Source: Phyllobacterium chamaecytisi
GTDB taxonomy: Bacteria; Pseudomonadota; Alphaproteobacteria; Rhizobiales; Rhizobiaceae
Length of the DNA: 64,000 nt
Assembly: GCF_020164455.1 (NCBI RefSeq)
Contig: NZ_JAIQWW010000001.1
Span: 62,001 to 126,000 of the forward strand
Reading direction: 5' to 3'
Below the pieces are notes generated by a model. It saw only the letters and a program-made list of their open reading frames with translations. It searched no databases and was not told where the DNA came from. Shown here piece by piece: positions 1-8,771 of this stretch. A program made the position numbers and the translations under genes. Each line of letters starts with the position of its first letter. Position 1 is the stretch's first letter.

Positions 1-1
1 C

Positions 2-421
2 GTCAAACGCGGCGGCAAATATGAATTTGCCGTGCATGCACCGAATGGCTATCTGAGTGAATTCCGGGGCGATGCCAACAATGCCAATCAGAAGCTGATC
101 GCGGATATTGTCGATGTGCAATCGGCCGACGACGCAACAAAGGTCCGCTTCGATTTCGGTGCTTGGCCGACGGCCAATGGCGATCTGACGATGATCAATG
201 CCTATACGGGGGAGAGCGAGACTGTTGCCGCACAAACCACGTCGGTCAGCGCTGCCACCAGGGATGGCTGGTACGATGTGGCTTTCGTCGACAAGGCGGG
301 CACCGGCTATCTGCGGCGTTATGCCGGCCATCTCGAAAACGGCAAGCTCAGCAAGACCGATCCTGCCATCGGCATTCGATACGATGTGACAAAACGAATT
401 TACGATTGGGCGGGCGCTTAG
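2..421 (+). CDS. Phospholipase C-like protein, C-terminal fragment cut by the window edge
   Basis: The frame is open from the first bases and ends at a TAG, giving the last 139 residues of a larger protein. These match the end of the complete phospholipase C at 1107-3437: shared stretches include HAPNGYL/HGPNGYL, DGWYDVA and LRRYAGHLENGK followed by SK.DPAIG. They therefore cover the end of one and all of a second bacterial phospholipase C C-terminal domain (DUF756 type), a beta-sandwich module behind the phosphoesterase domain. The catalytic part lies outside the window, so substrate is unknown. It is one of two tandem paralogues separated by a small lipoprotein gene. Confidence 0.8.
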   Translation, partial: VKRGGKYEFAVHAPNGYLSEFRGDANNANQKLIADIVDVQSADDATKVRFDFGAWPTANGDLTMINAYTGESETVAAQTTSVSAATRDGWYDVAFVDKAGTGYLRRYAGHLENGKLSKTDPAIGIRYDVTKRIYDWAGA

Positions 422-488
422 CCCGAAATCCGAGTGCATTCAAATATTGATTTTTAAAATTTACAACTTTTACTTTGGAGTATTTATT

Positions 489-1013
489 TTGAAAAAGAAT
501 CTATTGTTGGTATTTCCGTTGATCCTGCTTTCCGCATGTAATGGATCGGATTCAAATTCAGACAAGGTTGCCAAATCGACTTTCGATGCGGTGACGGCAG
601 AGCTTGAACAGGCAAACAAAGCCAAAGATGAACTGACCAAGAAAAATCAGGAACTTGCCGGTCAGCTCAATACCGCCAACGTGACCATTGTCGGACTTAC
701 CAGCGAACGCGAGGCCAGTTTGAAGAAAATCGCGGATCTGAACACCAGCATCGAAGCTGAAAAGCAAAATTATCTGACTTTGACGACAGACTATGATGCG
801 TTGCAGATAAAACACCAGAATGCGCTGAGCACCGGCAAGATCGGACCGGATGGCAAGACCGGGTTTGAAGGTGAACTCAAGGACAAGGCGGATGCACTGA
901 AAATTTCCGAAGATAACCTGACCAAGATGACATCGGAGCGCGACGCTGCAATCTTCGATCGTGACCGGTTAAACGCGGCGCTGGCAAAGCTCGTCGAAAA
1001 AGTCTGCAAATAA
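489..1013 (+). CDS. Small lipoprotein with coiled-coil periplasmic part
   Basis: A TTG start at 489 has GGAG eight bases upstream (477-480) and gives 174 residues. The start encodes MKKNLLLVFPLILLSAC, a lipoprotein signal with lipobox LSAC, so Cys17 would be lipidated. The rest is rich in Glu, Lys, Asp and Gln with heptad-like spacing, predicting long coiled-coil helices, and ends with another Cys near the C-terminus (VCK). An ATG 42 bases upstream in frame would spoil the signal peptide. No enzyme motif is seen. It sits between two phospholipase C paralogues and may assist their export or anchoring, which is inference from position only. Confidence 0.7.
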   Translation: MKKNLLLVFPLILLSACNGSDSNSDKVAKSTFDAVTAELEQANKAKDELTKKNQELAGQLNTANVTIVGLTSEREASLKKIADLNTSIEAEKQNYLTLTTDYDALQIKHQNALSTGKIGPDGKTGFEGELKDKADALKISEDNLTKMTSERDAAIFDRDRLNAALAKLVEKVCK

Positions 1014-1106
1014 CGGTTGGCGCAGGGTCAGGCGGCGCTTGTTTGGCTGCCTTGACCCTTTCACTCCCAACATCCTTTGTCGTTCAAAAAATTTCAGGTA
1101 GCCATT

Positions 1107-3437
1107 ATGGATAGACGCGATTTCATCAAGATGCTGGGCCTTGCCGGCACCAGTGCCGCAGCTTACACCGCTTGTTCTGCCTATATGCAGGAGGCGCTGG
1201 CACAATCTACAACGATCCAGGACTTGCTGACCAGCGCTGCCGAGTGCCCGGGCGGTACGCTCGCTGACATCGAGCATGTGGTGATCCTGATGCAGGAGAA
1301 CCGCTCCTTCGATCACTATTTCGGCACGCTGCGCGGCGTGCGCGGCTTTGGCGACCCGCGGCCTTTGCGGTTACGCAACGGCAAACCGGTCTGGGAACAA
1401 TCGGATGGCGCAAGACCTTATCGGCTGCCCAAGATGAAAGCCCATGAATCGGGCATCGACGGGGAAACAATCCCGGCCAATAGCGCGGGGAGCGTCTTCC
1501 TCCAGGATCCGGCGCATGGATACGACACCGGCCTCTATGCCTGGAACGGCGGTTTGATGGATGAGTGGAAAGAACGGAAGGACTTCGTGTCCTTTGCTCA
1601 CTATACTGAAGCTGATATTCCGCTTTATTTTAAACTGGCAGAAGCCTTTACGCTCTGCGATGCCTATTTCTGCTCGCACAACGGCGCGACGGATTCCAAT
1701 CGCAGCTACTTTTGGAGCGGGACGTGTAATGGCCTGGCATCCAACGATTTCTTCAGCAGCAGATCAGGGCCGAGGCCTGAATGGAAAACCTATCCGGAGA
1801 AGCTGGAAGACCTGAAAATTGACTGGAAATTTTATCAGGACGGGCTGACCTGGACGGCTAACGATGCATTTGCCGGAAATTATGGTGACAACACGCTCGA
1901 ATTTTTCAAGCAGTACGAAGACAAAACGACTGCCCTTTACAAGAAAAACCAGAGTGTCAATTCGGTGTTGCGCACGGATGCCAACAAGCCGTCGCAGTTC
2001 GAACAGGACATTATCGACGACAAATTGCCGGAAGTATCCTGGATCGTGCCGGCGGAAGCCTTCACCGAACATCCGAAATATCCACCGCATTTCGGCGAAT
2101 ATTATGTGCATGAGATTTTGCGGGCGTTCGCTGCCAACAAGAAGGTTTGGCACAAGACCTTATTCCTGATCACCTATGATGAGAATGGCGGTTTCTTCGA
2201 TCACGTCCTGCCGCCAGTCCCTCCGCTGAATTCGAGTCTAGGCCAGGTTTCACCCGGAATCAAATTGACTTCGCCAGGTTTGCCTCGCGATTTCAATTCC
2301 GAGTATCCGGATAAGGTGTACGGTGACCCCGCGAAAGACGCACTCTATGTGGATGTCAAACCGAAAATCCCGCTCGGGATGGGTTCGCGCGTACCGATGC
2401 TGGTCATCTCGCCGTGGAGCGCGGGCGGCCGGGTCAATTCCGAGACGTTCGACCATACGTCGGTCATTCGCTTCCTCGACAAATGGCTGATTGCCCGGGG
2501 CAAGCAAGCCGCGGACACGCCCGTCTTTGCCAACATTTCCTCCTGGCGCCAGGCCATTGCCGGCGATCTGATCAGCACGTTCGATTTCAGCCGGACGCGG
2601 ACCGAAGGACTCGACAAACTCATCGCTCCTGGCGAAAAAGCGACGATGCTTACGGAAGCCAACCGAACAAGTGCAAGGGCGGCGGCGGCAAAGGGTGCCC
2701 ATTTCACACCGGGGATTGCAGACGTTAAGGCCGACGCTCATGCGGGCAGGCCGATCGGCAGCAAACAGGATAAAACACGCTGCGAAATCCTTCCCATCGG
2801 CTATGATTTTCAGGTGTGTTTCCGCTTCGGTACCCATGGTGATGGCAAGAAGCGCGTCGAATGGGTGATCCGCAACAGAGGGCCTCTCGGGGCGGCATTT
2901 TATGTCACCCCCTATTCGAGGACGGACGCGCCATCCTGGTATTACAGCGTCGAAGGAGTGAAGCCCGGCGGAAAGCCCATCGAGGTCGGGGATTATGCCC
3001 AGATTGCCAACGGCGTTTACGAGCATGCCATCCATGGGCCGAACGGCTATCTGTTCGAGTTTTCCGGAGACTCGCTGGACCCGTTGCAAACGCAACTTCC
3101 GAACATCATCGAGATGAAATCGGTGGATGACGGCAAGAAGCTGCAGATCGTCTTTGAGAAATGGCAAACGGCGAGCAGCAAGCTGAAACTGATCGATGCC
3201 TATTCGGGTACCGAACAGGCGATCGGCAAGGCGAAGGAAGTCAGTGGAACGACGACGGTCGAGATCGCGACAATGGATGGCTGGTACGATGTAGCCGTTG
3301 TCGATGGCGTTAACGGCAATAATTTTCTGCGCCGCTATGCCGGGCATCTGGAAAACGGCAAGATCAGCAAGAGCGATCCAGCTATTGGCCTGGAATACGA
3401 TCCGTTGAAGCGGGTGTATGTCGGTATGGTGGTGTAG
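1107..3437 (+). CDS. Tat-exported phospholipase C (phosphocholine-preferring family)
   Basis: 776 residues from an ATG at 1107. This start places a twin-arginine signal at the N-terminus (MDRRDFIKMLGLAG, then a hydrophobic stretch ending AQA-like around residue 33). The phosphoesterase domain carries the family motif ENRSFDHYFG at residues 64-73 and further blocks such as EHPKYPPHFGE, ITYDENGGFFDHVLPP and RVPMLVISPWS. Two C-terminal DUF756-type modules follow, about 570-660 and 665-770. The family hydrolyses phosphatidylcholine or sphingomyelin outside the cytoplasmic membrane, releasing phosphocholine; such enzymes also serve phosphate scavenging and lipid remodelling in rhizobia. No pho box was identified. 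A longer TTG start at 1077 would bury the Tat signal. Confidence 0.88.
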   Translation: MDRRDFIKMLGLAGTSAAAYTACSAYMQEALAQSTTIQDLLTSAAECPGGTLADIEHVVILMQENRSFDHYFGTLRGVRGFGDPRPLRLRNGKPVWEQSDGARPYRLPKMKAHESGIDGETIPANSAGSVFLQDPAHGYDTGLYAWNGGLMDEWKERKDFVSFAHYTEADIPLYFKLAEAFTLCDAYFCSHNGATDSNRSYFWSGTCNGLASNDFFSSRSGPRPEWKTYPEKLEDLKIDWKFYQDGLTWTANDAFAGNYGDNTLEFFKQYEDKTTALYKKNQSVNSVLRTDANKPSQFEQDIIDDKLPEVSWIVPAEAFTEHPKYPPHFGEYYVHEILRAFAANKKVWHKTLFLITYDENGGFFDHVLPPVPPLNSSLGQVSPGIKLTSPGLPRDFNSEYPDKVYGDPAKDALYVDVKPKIPLGMGSRVPMLVISPWSAGGRVNSETFDHTSVIRFLDKWLIARGKQAADTPVFANISSWRQAIAGDLISTFDFSRTRTEGLDKLIAPGEKATMLTEANRTSARAAAAKGAHFTPGIADVKADAHAGRPIGSKQDKTRCEILPIGYDFQVCFRFGTHGDGKKRVEWVIRNRGPLGAAFYVTPYSRTDAPSWYYSVEGVKPGGKPIEVGDYAQIANGVYEHAIHGPNGYLFEFSGDSLDPLQTQLPNIIEMKSVDDGKKLQIVFEKWQTASSKLKLIDAYSGTEQAIGKAKEVSGTTTVEIATMDGWYDVAVVDGVNGNNFLRRYAGHLENGKISKSDPAIGLEYDPLKRVYVGMVV

Positions 3438-3455
3438 GAAGTTCGGAACGACTGC

Positions 3456-3488
3456 AGGTGTGGGGTGCGCTTGTCGAACCACACACCT
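3456..3488. repeat. Hairpin after the phospholipase C gene, possibly a decayed palindromic repeat
   Basis: AGGTGTG at 3456-3462 can pair with CACACCT at 3482-3488. The loop holds CTTGTCGAACCAC (3470-3482), which also occurs in the arms of the inverted-repeat elements at 35382-35508 and 53857-53986. It may act as a terminator, but no T-run follows. Confidence 0.35.
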
Positions 3489-3567
3489 GAGGCCCGCAGT
3501 GCAATTGCTTGTCTCAGGCTGCGTTTGCGGTTAGCTCTTGCATGAGTCACAGCAACGCCAGGATACC

Positions 3568-4365
3568 ATGCGACCGCATATTCGACGCCGCCGATCGATT
3601 TCCGCCACATGGTCGGTACGCATCGCGTTTCTTGGCCTCATTCTGTTTGTTCTTTCGGGACTTGGCCATCGGTTCGAACGTATAGAAACGCCGGAGTTTC
3701 TCTGGCTGCTTGCCATTGTTGCTGGCCTCGCGCTGCTGGCGCTGTTGCTCAGTCTCAAGGGTTTCACCAGTGTCTGGCGCCGGGGCGATATGGGCTTTCC
3801 CAGTGCCTTTTGGGGTATGGTGATCGCGTTTGTGGTGCTGGCGCCCTTTGCCACGACGCTCTATCAGGCGTTGATGCTGCCGAGGATCTACGACGTTTCG
3901 ACCGACATCGCCGATCCGCCCGAACTGTTTGCGGCCGGGCAAAGGACCGAGCGCATGAACCCGGTCGTGAATGACGAGGACAGCCGCGCGCTTCAATCCA
4001 GCGCCTACCCGCAGGTGACAGGCCGCCGCTATGATGGCTCGCCTGATCGCATTCTGACCGCAATCAACAAGGTCATTGCGGCTAATGGCTGGACGGTTGT
4101 TGCCCAAAAAGGCGAGCCGGGCGTTGATGAGGAAATCCTGCTCGAAGTGGTGGCGCGAACCTTTTTGCTCGGTTTCACCAGCGATGCGGTTATCCGCCTT
4201 TCCGATGAGGGCGAAACCACCTATGTCGATATGCGCTCGGTCTCCCGCTACGGCATACATGATCTGGGCGAGAATGCCGACCGCATCATTGCCTTCATGG
4301 CGGCGCTCGACGCGGAAGTGCAAAGCGCCCAGCCAGAAGAAGAAACGACCGAGCCGGCGCAGTAG
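3568..4365 (+). CDS. DUF1499 family membrane protein
   Basis: 265 residues from the ATG at 3568, with AGGA just upstream (3560-3563). Three hydrophobic segments are visible at about 16-33, 43-62 and 79-98, preceded by a basic N-terminus (RRRR). The remainder is a soluble domain containing YPQVTGRRYDGSPDRILTAI and ending in an acidic Glu-rich tail, which matches DUF1499 proteins. The family has no established biochemical role; in eukaryotic and bacterial members it is membrane associated. It stands alone, followed by a 181 bp palindromic repeat. Function is unassigned. Confidence 0.75.
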   Translation: MRPHIRRRRSISATWSVRIAFLGLILFVLSGLGHRFERIETPEFLWLLAIVAGLALLALLLSLKGFTSVWRRGDMGFPSAFWGMVIAFVVLAPFATTLYQALMLPRIYDVSTDIADPPELFAAGQRTERMNPVVNDEDSRALQSSAYPQVTGRRYDGSPDRILTAINKVIAANGWTVVAQKGEPGVDEEILLEVVARTFLLGFTSDAVIRLSDEGETTYVDMRSVSRYGIHDLGENADRIIAFMAALDAEVQSAQPEEETTEPAQ

Positions 4366-4383
4366 GTTGCTTCACCGCTGCCC

Positions 4384-4564
4384 TTATCTCTCCCCTTGTG
4401 GGAGAGAAAGCGATTTCAGCATCTTAGCTTCTTTAGCTAAGTGCTAGAAATCGCCAGAGAGGGGATTTGCCTCACTCAACTACCCCCTCTCTTGGATTTT
4501 CTAAGGATTTAGCGAGGAGGCTAAATCCAAGAAAATCCTTTCTCCCCCACAAAGGGGGAGATAA
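4384..4564. repeat. Palindromic intergenic repeat, family R1, copy 1
   Basis: 181 bp bounded by near-perfect 27-base inverted ends: the left arm begins TTATCTCTCCCCTTGTGGGA and the right arm ends GGGGGAGATAA. Inside are two smaller stem-loops, one built on CGATTTCAGCATCTTAGC with its complement, the other on GGATTTTCTAAGGATTTAGC with its complement. The same layout recurs at 13713-13892 and, with the inner part flipped, at 34264-34439. It lies between convergent genes and could serve as a bidirectional terminator. Confidence 0.85.
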
Positions 4565-4599
4565 GCGGCATAGACCATTGGTGCTGTTACTGGGTACTT

Positions 4600-5502
4600 T
4601 CACGCCCAATAAACGCCATCGATTGCCGGGCTGCCTTCGGTCTGCACGAGGCCGCGCGCGACCATATCCTCAAGATGCGCCAGCACGGAGAGGGCGGCCG
4701 CGCCGTGCAAGCGCGGATCGGTCTCGCGGTAGATCACCTTGACCATAGCAGGAATGGTGCGGTCTCCGGCGCGCACCCGTTCCAGAATTGCGCGCTCGCG
4801 CATTTTCCTGTGCGCTTTCAGACCGCGCATGAAGGTTTTCGGCTTGGTAACCGGGCCGCCGTGGCCAGGAAAGTAGACGCGGTCATGCCGTGCGAGCAGC
4901 CGATCCAGCGACGCCATATAGTCGGACATCGAGCCATCGGGCGGCGCGACGATGGACGTTGCCCAAGCCATGACGTGATCTGCGGAAAACAGGATATCCG
5001 TACCTTCGAGCGCGAAGACCACGTGATTTGCCGTGTGGCCAGGAGTATGGATGCTTCGAAGCGCCCAGCCATCGCCCTCGATGATGGAATCGTCTGGTGC
5101 GATGATGTCCGGCATGAACTCCGTGTCGCCGCTCGCATCGAGAAAGTTGATCTCTCCCGTGTGCAACGGGCGGGAGGGGCGGTGCGGCCCTTCTGCCACC
5201 AGAATGGCGCCGAGTTCATCCTTCAACACGCTTGCCAGGGGCGAATGATCGCGGTGCGTGTGGCTGATGAAAATATGGCTGACCGGGCGCCCGGCTATGG
5301 CACGCAGGAGCGTCGCCTTGTGCGCTTCGTCGATGGGACCTGGATCGATCAGCGCGAGGGTATCTTTACCGATCAGGTAGGAGTTCGTGCCGTGAAAGGT
5401 AAAGGGGCTCGGATTGTTGACTGTGATACGCTGTATATTCGGCGCAATATCGATGGCTTCGCCATAGTGCGGCGTAAATACCTTGTCGAAAACGAGGTTC
5501 AT
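4600..5502 (-). CDS. MBL-fold metallo-hydrolase
   Basis: 300 residues from the ATG at 5502. The metallo-beta-lactamase signature HTHRDH lies at residues 81-86, preceded by the strand NSYLIGKDTLALIDPG and followed by IHTPGHT and FPGHGGPV, which supply the remaining zinc ligands. A C-terminal winged-helix-like segment (ERAILERVRAGDRTIPAMVK) is typical of the LACTB2/glyoxalase-II-like branch. The members hydrolyse thioesters, RNA or phosphoesters, so the substrate cannot be named. An in-frame start 66 bases upstream exists but adds a segment without family resemblance and has no better ribosome binding site. It is transcribed away from bioY. Confidence 0.8.
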   Translation of the reverse strand: MNLVFDKVFTPHYGEAIDIAPNIQRITVNNPSPFTFHGTNSYLIGKDTLALIDPGPIDEAHKATLLRAIAGRPVSHIFISHTHRDHSPLASVLKDELGAILVAEGPHRPSRPLHTGEINFLDASGDTEFMPDIIAPDDSIIEGDGWALRSIHTPGHTANHVVFALEGTDILFSADHVMAWATSIVAPPDGSMSDYMASLDRLLARHDRVYFPGHGGPVTKPKTFMRGLKAHRKMRERAILERVRAGDRTIPAMVKVIYRETDPRLHGAAALSVLAHLEDMVARGLVQTEGSPAIDGVYWA

Positions 5503-5636
5503 TGATCGGGATTTACCTTTTGTGCGGCTTTCGACGTATTGCAGTGCGGCATGATCCTCAATATACATTTTTCATGAAATGGTGAAAGCTTGAGGCGTGA
5601 ATTTGCAGGGTTCACGACCTTCCGGAGGATAAGAAC

Positions 5637-6224
5637 ATGATTGCTGCCCAGACTCGTTCTCTTGCCGAGACGTTCCAGCCGGAAGGCCAGCTCGCCAAAG
5701 CCGTGTGGTTTGTTTCGCTCGCCCTCGTCGGCACTGCGTTGATGACGCTTGCCGCCAAGACCAAGGTCGACATGGTCTTTGTCAACGTGACGATGCAGAC
5801 ATTTGCGGTGTTCGCGATATCGGCGGCTTTTGGTTCCCGGCTTGCCGTTGCGACGATGGCGCTTTACCTGCTCGAGGGTGCGCTCGGCATGCCGGTATTC
5901 ACCGGAACACCGGAAAAGGGCATCGGGCTCGCCTATATGGTCGGTCCGACAGGCGGCTATCTCCTGTCCTATATTGCTGCCGCCTGGATCGTCGGCCGCG
6001 CTGCCGACAACGGCTTTACCCGCAATCCGATTGTCCTTGGCCTCGCCATGCTGGCCGCCGAGGTGACTATTCTCGGCATGGGCTTCCTGTGGATGGCCTA
6101 TCTCTTCGGCTTCGAAAAGGCGCTCGCCTATGGCGTTGGCGTTTTCATCGTCGGCGATATGCTGAAGCTTGCACTGGCTGCCGCGATCGTTCCGGCCGTT
6201 GGATCTTTGCTCAAGCGCCGGTAA
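5637..6224 (+). CDS. bioY: BioY biotin transporter subunit
   Basis: 195 residues, start ATG with CCGGAGG about nine bases upstream. Six hydrophobic segments and the BioY motifs are visible: AAFGSRLAVATMALYLLEGA, GMPVFTG and YMVGPTGGYLLSY. BioY is the S-component of an energy-coupling factor transporter and binds biotin in the cytoplasmic membrane. In rhizobia it often sits with bioM and bioN; neither is next to it here, so it may be a solitary transporter or share ECF modules encoded elsewhere. I looked for a BioR-type operator upstream and did not find one. Confidence 0.9.
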   Translation: MIAAQTRSLAETFQPEGQLAKAVWFVSLALVGTALMTLAAKTKVDMVFVNVTMQTFAVFAISAAFGSRLAVATMALYLLEGALGMPVFTGTPEKGIGLAYMVGPTGGYLLSYIAAAWIVGRAADNGFTRNPIVLGLAMLAAEVTILGMGFLWMAYLFGFEKALAYGVGVFIVGDMLKLALAAAIVPAVGSLLKRR

Positions 6225-6277
6225 TACCGGCGCTCCAGTTCGCTGTTTTCATTATGTGTTTTTTGTAATTTCCTGTT

Positions 6278-6523
6278 TTGACCGGTGTCATATTGGATAT
6301 TCCGACTAGCGTTCAAAATGAGCGAACGAAGCTGACTGCTACTTGGCTGAATGGGGCATCTGTTGCACTTTATGCCGTTGGAGGATTGGCGCCGTTAACG
6401 TCCAGTATTTATAATGAAAAGGCCCCGACTGCGTTGATCGCAGCGGGGGCGAGTATTTGTATTATGGCGGCCATTGCACTACATTGGATAGCAAGACAGA
6501 CGCTGAAAGGGTTAAAACCGTGA
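6278..6523 (+). CDS. Small two-helix membrane protein, unrecognised
   Basis: 81 codons from a TTG; another TTG at 6293 is equally possible, and no convincing ribosome binding site precedes either. Two hydrophobic stretches, around VALYAVGGLAPLTSSIY and ALIAAGASICIMAAIALHW, predict two membrane helices. The gene looks AT-richer than its neighbours by eye. Its stop overlaps the start of the next small gene (GTGA at 6520-6523), which supports both being real. I do not recognise a family. Confidence 0.5.
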   Translation: MTGVILDIPTSVQNERTKLTATWLNGASVALYAVGGLAPLTSSIYNEKAPTALIAAGASICIMAAIALHWIARQTLKGLKP

Positions 6524-6645
6524 CATTGGAACAGTTTATGCTCTTTATGATTATGCCAGTAGGTGGGCTCCTGATGGGTGCCTTTGCGTTGTTTATTACG
6601 CGCAAGGATCGCTCAGACAATAATAAGCCGCGCCAATCCCACTGA
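6520..6645 (+). CDS. 41-residue single-pass membrane protein coupled to the preceding gene
   Basis: The GTG start at 6520 overlaps the upstream stop as GTGA, and AAAGGG lies eight bases before it. The peptide has one hydrophobic helix (FMLFMIMPVGGLLMGAFALF) followed by a charged tail with Lys, Arg and Asp. The overlap plus ribosome binding site suggest translational coupling to the 81-residue membrane protein. It is too short for a family assignment. Confidence 0.5.
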   Translation: MTLEQFMLFMIMPVGGLLMGAFALFITRKDRSDNNKPRQSH

Positions 6646-6657
6646 TAAGTACGTTCC

Positions 6658-7563
6658 TTGGCAGACTATCCCCGCAATCTGATTGGCTATGGCCGTAATC
6701 CACCTGATCCGAAATGGCCGGGTGGCGCGAAGCTCGCCGTGCAATTCGTTGTCAACTACGAAGAGGGCGGAGAGAGCTCGATCCTCGACAATGATCCGGC
6801 ATCCGAGTGCCTGCTGTCGGAGATAGTCGGGGCGCAACCCTGGCCGGGCCAGCGCAATCTCAACATGGAATCGATCTATGAATACGGGTCACGCGCCGGT
6901 TTCTGGCGGCTGTGGCGCATCTTCACGCGCCGCAATCTGCCGGTGACTGTCTACGGCGTGACACTCGCCATGGCGCGCAATCCGGAAGCGGTTGCAGCCA
7001 TGAAAGAGGCTGATTGGGAGATCGCCAGCCATGGCCTGCGCTGGCTTGAATACAAGGATTTCCCAGAAGAGTTGGAGCGCCAGCACATCCTCGAGGCTGT
7101 GCGCTTGCACACGGAAATCACCGGATCGCGTCCGCTTGGCATCTATCAGGGCAAGCCTTCCGATAACACGCTGAAGATTGTCATGGAGGAGGGCGGGTTT
7201 GTCTATTCCGCCGATAGCTATGCCGACGAACTGCCTTACTGGGTGCAAGGTCCGAAGGGACCGCACCTGATCGTGCCCTATACGCTCGACGCCAATGACA
7301 TGCGCTTTGCAACGCCGCAGGGGTTCAACTCCGGCGATCAGTTCTTTACTTATCTGAAAGATACGTTCGATTGCCTGCTTCGCGAGGGCAAGGACGGCGC
7401 GCCAAAGATGATGTCGGTCGGGTTGCATTGCCGGTTGGTAGGGCGCCCGGGACGAGCGGCGGCGCTGGAACGGTTTCTCGATTACATCCAGCACCACGAG
7501 GATGTGTGGATCACACGCCGCATAGATATTGCAAGGCACTGGCATGAAAATCACGGGCCTTGA
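6658..7563 (+). CDS. puuE: Allantoinase of the polysaccharide-deacetylase type (PuuE)
   Basis: 301 residues. The sequence carries the PuuE signature stretch ([19 protein letters not shown], then [10 protein letters not shown]) and the deacetylase-fold blocks EIASHGLRW and [11 protein letters not shown]. PuuE hydrolyses allantoin to allantoate in the cytosol without the metal centre of classical allantoinases, downstream of urate oxidation. The TTG at 6658 is the only start giving a complete N-terminus, but its ribosome binding site is weak. The 3' end overlaps allA by 20 bases, and xdhAB, uraD and uraH follow, forming a purine-degradation block. Confidence 0.9.
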   Translation: MADYPRNLIGYGRNPPDPKWPGGAKLAVQFVVNYEEGGESSILDNDPASECLLSEIVGAQPWPGQRNLNMESIYEYGSRAGFWRLWRIFTRRNLPVTVYGVTLAMARNPEAVAAMKEADWEIASHGLRWLEYKDFPEELERQHILEAVRLHTEITGSRPLGIYQGKPSDNTLKIVMEEGGFVYSADSYADELPYWVQGPKGPHLIVPYTLDANDMRFATPQGFNSGDQFFTYLKDTFDCLLREGKDGAPKMMSVGLHCRLVGRPGRAAALERFLDYIQHHEDVWITRRIDIARHWHENHGP

Positions 7564-8044
7564 TGTCCGAGCGCTGACCAAGGCAGCGTTTGCGCGGTTC
7601 GGCGATGTGATCGAGACGCAAGGCGCGGAATTGCGCCTGATCAATGGAGGCACGACAGAGCGCTACCACGATCTCGCCAATATCGACCTAACGGGCGAAG
7701 GCGCGCGGATGCTGGTCAATATCTTCCGGGGCAAGCCCTTTGCGCTGCCTGTCGATATCAGCATGTTGGAACGTCATCCACTTGGCAGCCAGGCATTCAT
7801 ACCGCTGCAGAACCGCCGGTTTCTGGTTGTGGTGGCTGAGGACGACGGCGGTAAGCCGGGAATGCCTGTCGCCTTTCTGTGCCAAGGCAATCAGGGCGTC
7901 AACTACGCCCGCAATGCCTGGCATCACCCGCTGATCTCACTGGACGAAGCGTCGGATTTTCTCGTCGTTGATCGTGGCGGCGGGGGTGATAACCTCGAAG
8001 AGTATTTCTTTGACGATGTGATCTACAGGATTGAAAAACTCTAG
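7544..8044 (+). CDS. allA: Ureidoglycolate lyase
   Basis: 166 residues from the ATG at 7544 inside the end of puuE. The family blocks [37 protein letters not shown] and [11 protein letters not shown] are visible; the last includes the cupin-like metal-binding His residues. AllA splits ureidoglycolate into glyoxylate and urea, the end of the allantoate branch. The overlap with puuE implies co-translation. An upstream in-frame ATG at 7529 adds only five residues. Confidence 0.9.
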   Translation: MKITGLDVRALTKAAFARFGDVIETQGAELRLINGGTTERYHDLANIDLTGEGARMLVNIFRGKPFALPVDISMLERHPLGSQAFIPLQNRRFLVVVAEDDGGKPGMPVAFLCQGNQGVNYARNAWHHPLISLDEASDFLVVDRGGGGDNLEEYFFDDVIYRIEKL

Positions 8045-8046
8045 GT

Positions 8047-8580
8047 CTATGCAGCTTGATCGTCTCGCCCGGCAAAGAAGATTGCAAACCCAACCAGAAT
8101 AAGACTGAGTGCGCTGAACGCGGTTCGCAAACTATTCCACCAGGTCCAGGGATCGGAATAATCGGTCCATATTTTGTCCGGTTGCGAAGCAGTCGAGAGA
8201 TTCACTCCGGCAAGTTCATTGTTCATGGGGACATTGACCGCAAAGGTCGGCACGAATGCTCCACCAATGTATATAGCTGCCGCCGCCAGCATCGCGAGGC
8301 CAGCGCGTTTGCGTCCCAGAATCAGAAAGACGGCGCCAGCAGCAATCCCGGCGACAGGCGTACCAAAAAATGCTGGAGCAAACATGGCGTTGCGAACCGT
8401 CGCATTGATTCCCTGCATGGCGACAATTGCACTTTGTGGAGCAATGGCATCAAGACCCCGCATCACGGAAACGGAATAGGCGTAAAAAAAGCCGGTGATT
8501 GCTCCGGTGAGCACAAGCGTTGTTGCGGACAGGAGAAACGCGATGGATATCCATGATGACCTGTTCTTGGGTTGCGTCAT
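8047..8580 (-). CDS. DUF1772 (anthrone oxygenase-like) membrane protein
   Basis: 177 residues from the ATG at 8580. Four hydrophobic segments are seen, with the spaced motifs GAITGFFYAYSVSVMRGLD, AMQGINATVRNAMF and NVPMNNEL, followed by DPWTWWNSLRT, all characteristic of DUF1772. Fungal relatives act as anthrone oxygenases; the bacterial role is unknown. It faces away from xdhA and points toward allA, so it interrupts the purine cluster on the other strand. The in-frame extension to 8724 lacks resemblance to the family and was not used. Confidence 0.75.
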   Translation of the reverse strand: MTQPKNRSSWISIAFLLSATTLVLTGAITGFFYAYSVSVMRGLDAIAPQSAIVAMQGINATVRNAMFAPAFFGTPVAGIAAGAVFLILGRKRAGLAMLAAAAIYIGGAFVPTFAVNVPMNNELAGVNLSTASQPDKIWTDYSDPWTWWNSLRTAFSALSLILVGFAIFFAGRDDQAA

Positions 8581-8771
8581 GAAATGCTCGCGAGCGCTTG
8601 AGATGGCCAAATCTCGTTGACCGGAAGGTCGAAATCTATGCAACCACCATAAGCGAATTCCGCCTGAAAATTCAAACAGAATAATTGCTGGCCGAGACGG
8701 ATAGACAACATTGCCGCCTCCCATTCATCGTCCCCCTTGACGCCCAAGCCCAGCCGGTTGAAGCTGGCAAC

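Noticed and set aside
2250-3482. 410-codon minus-strand ORF opposite the phospholipase C gene
   Set aside because: Antisense shadow of a clearly coding gene with strong family motifs; the product has no recognisable domain.
4675-5505. 276-codon plus-strand ORF opposite the MBL hydrolase
   Set aside because: Antisense to a gene with an intact HTHRDH motif; no support.
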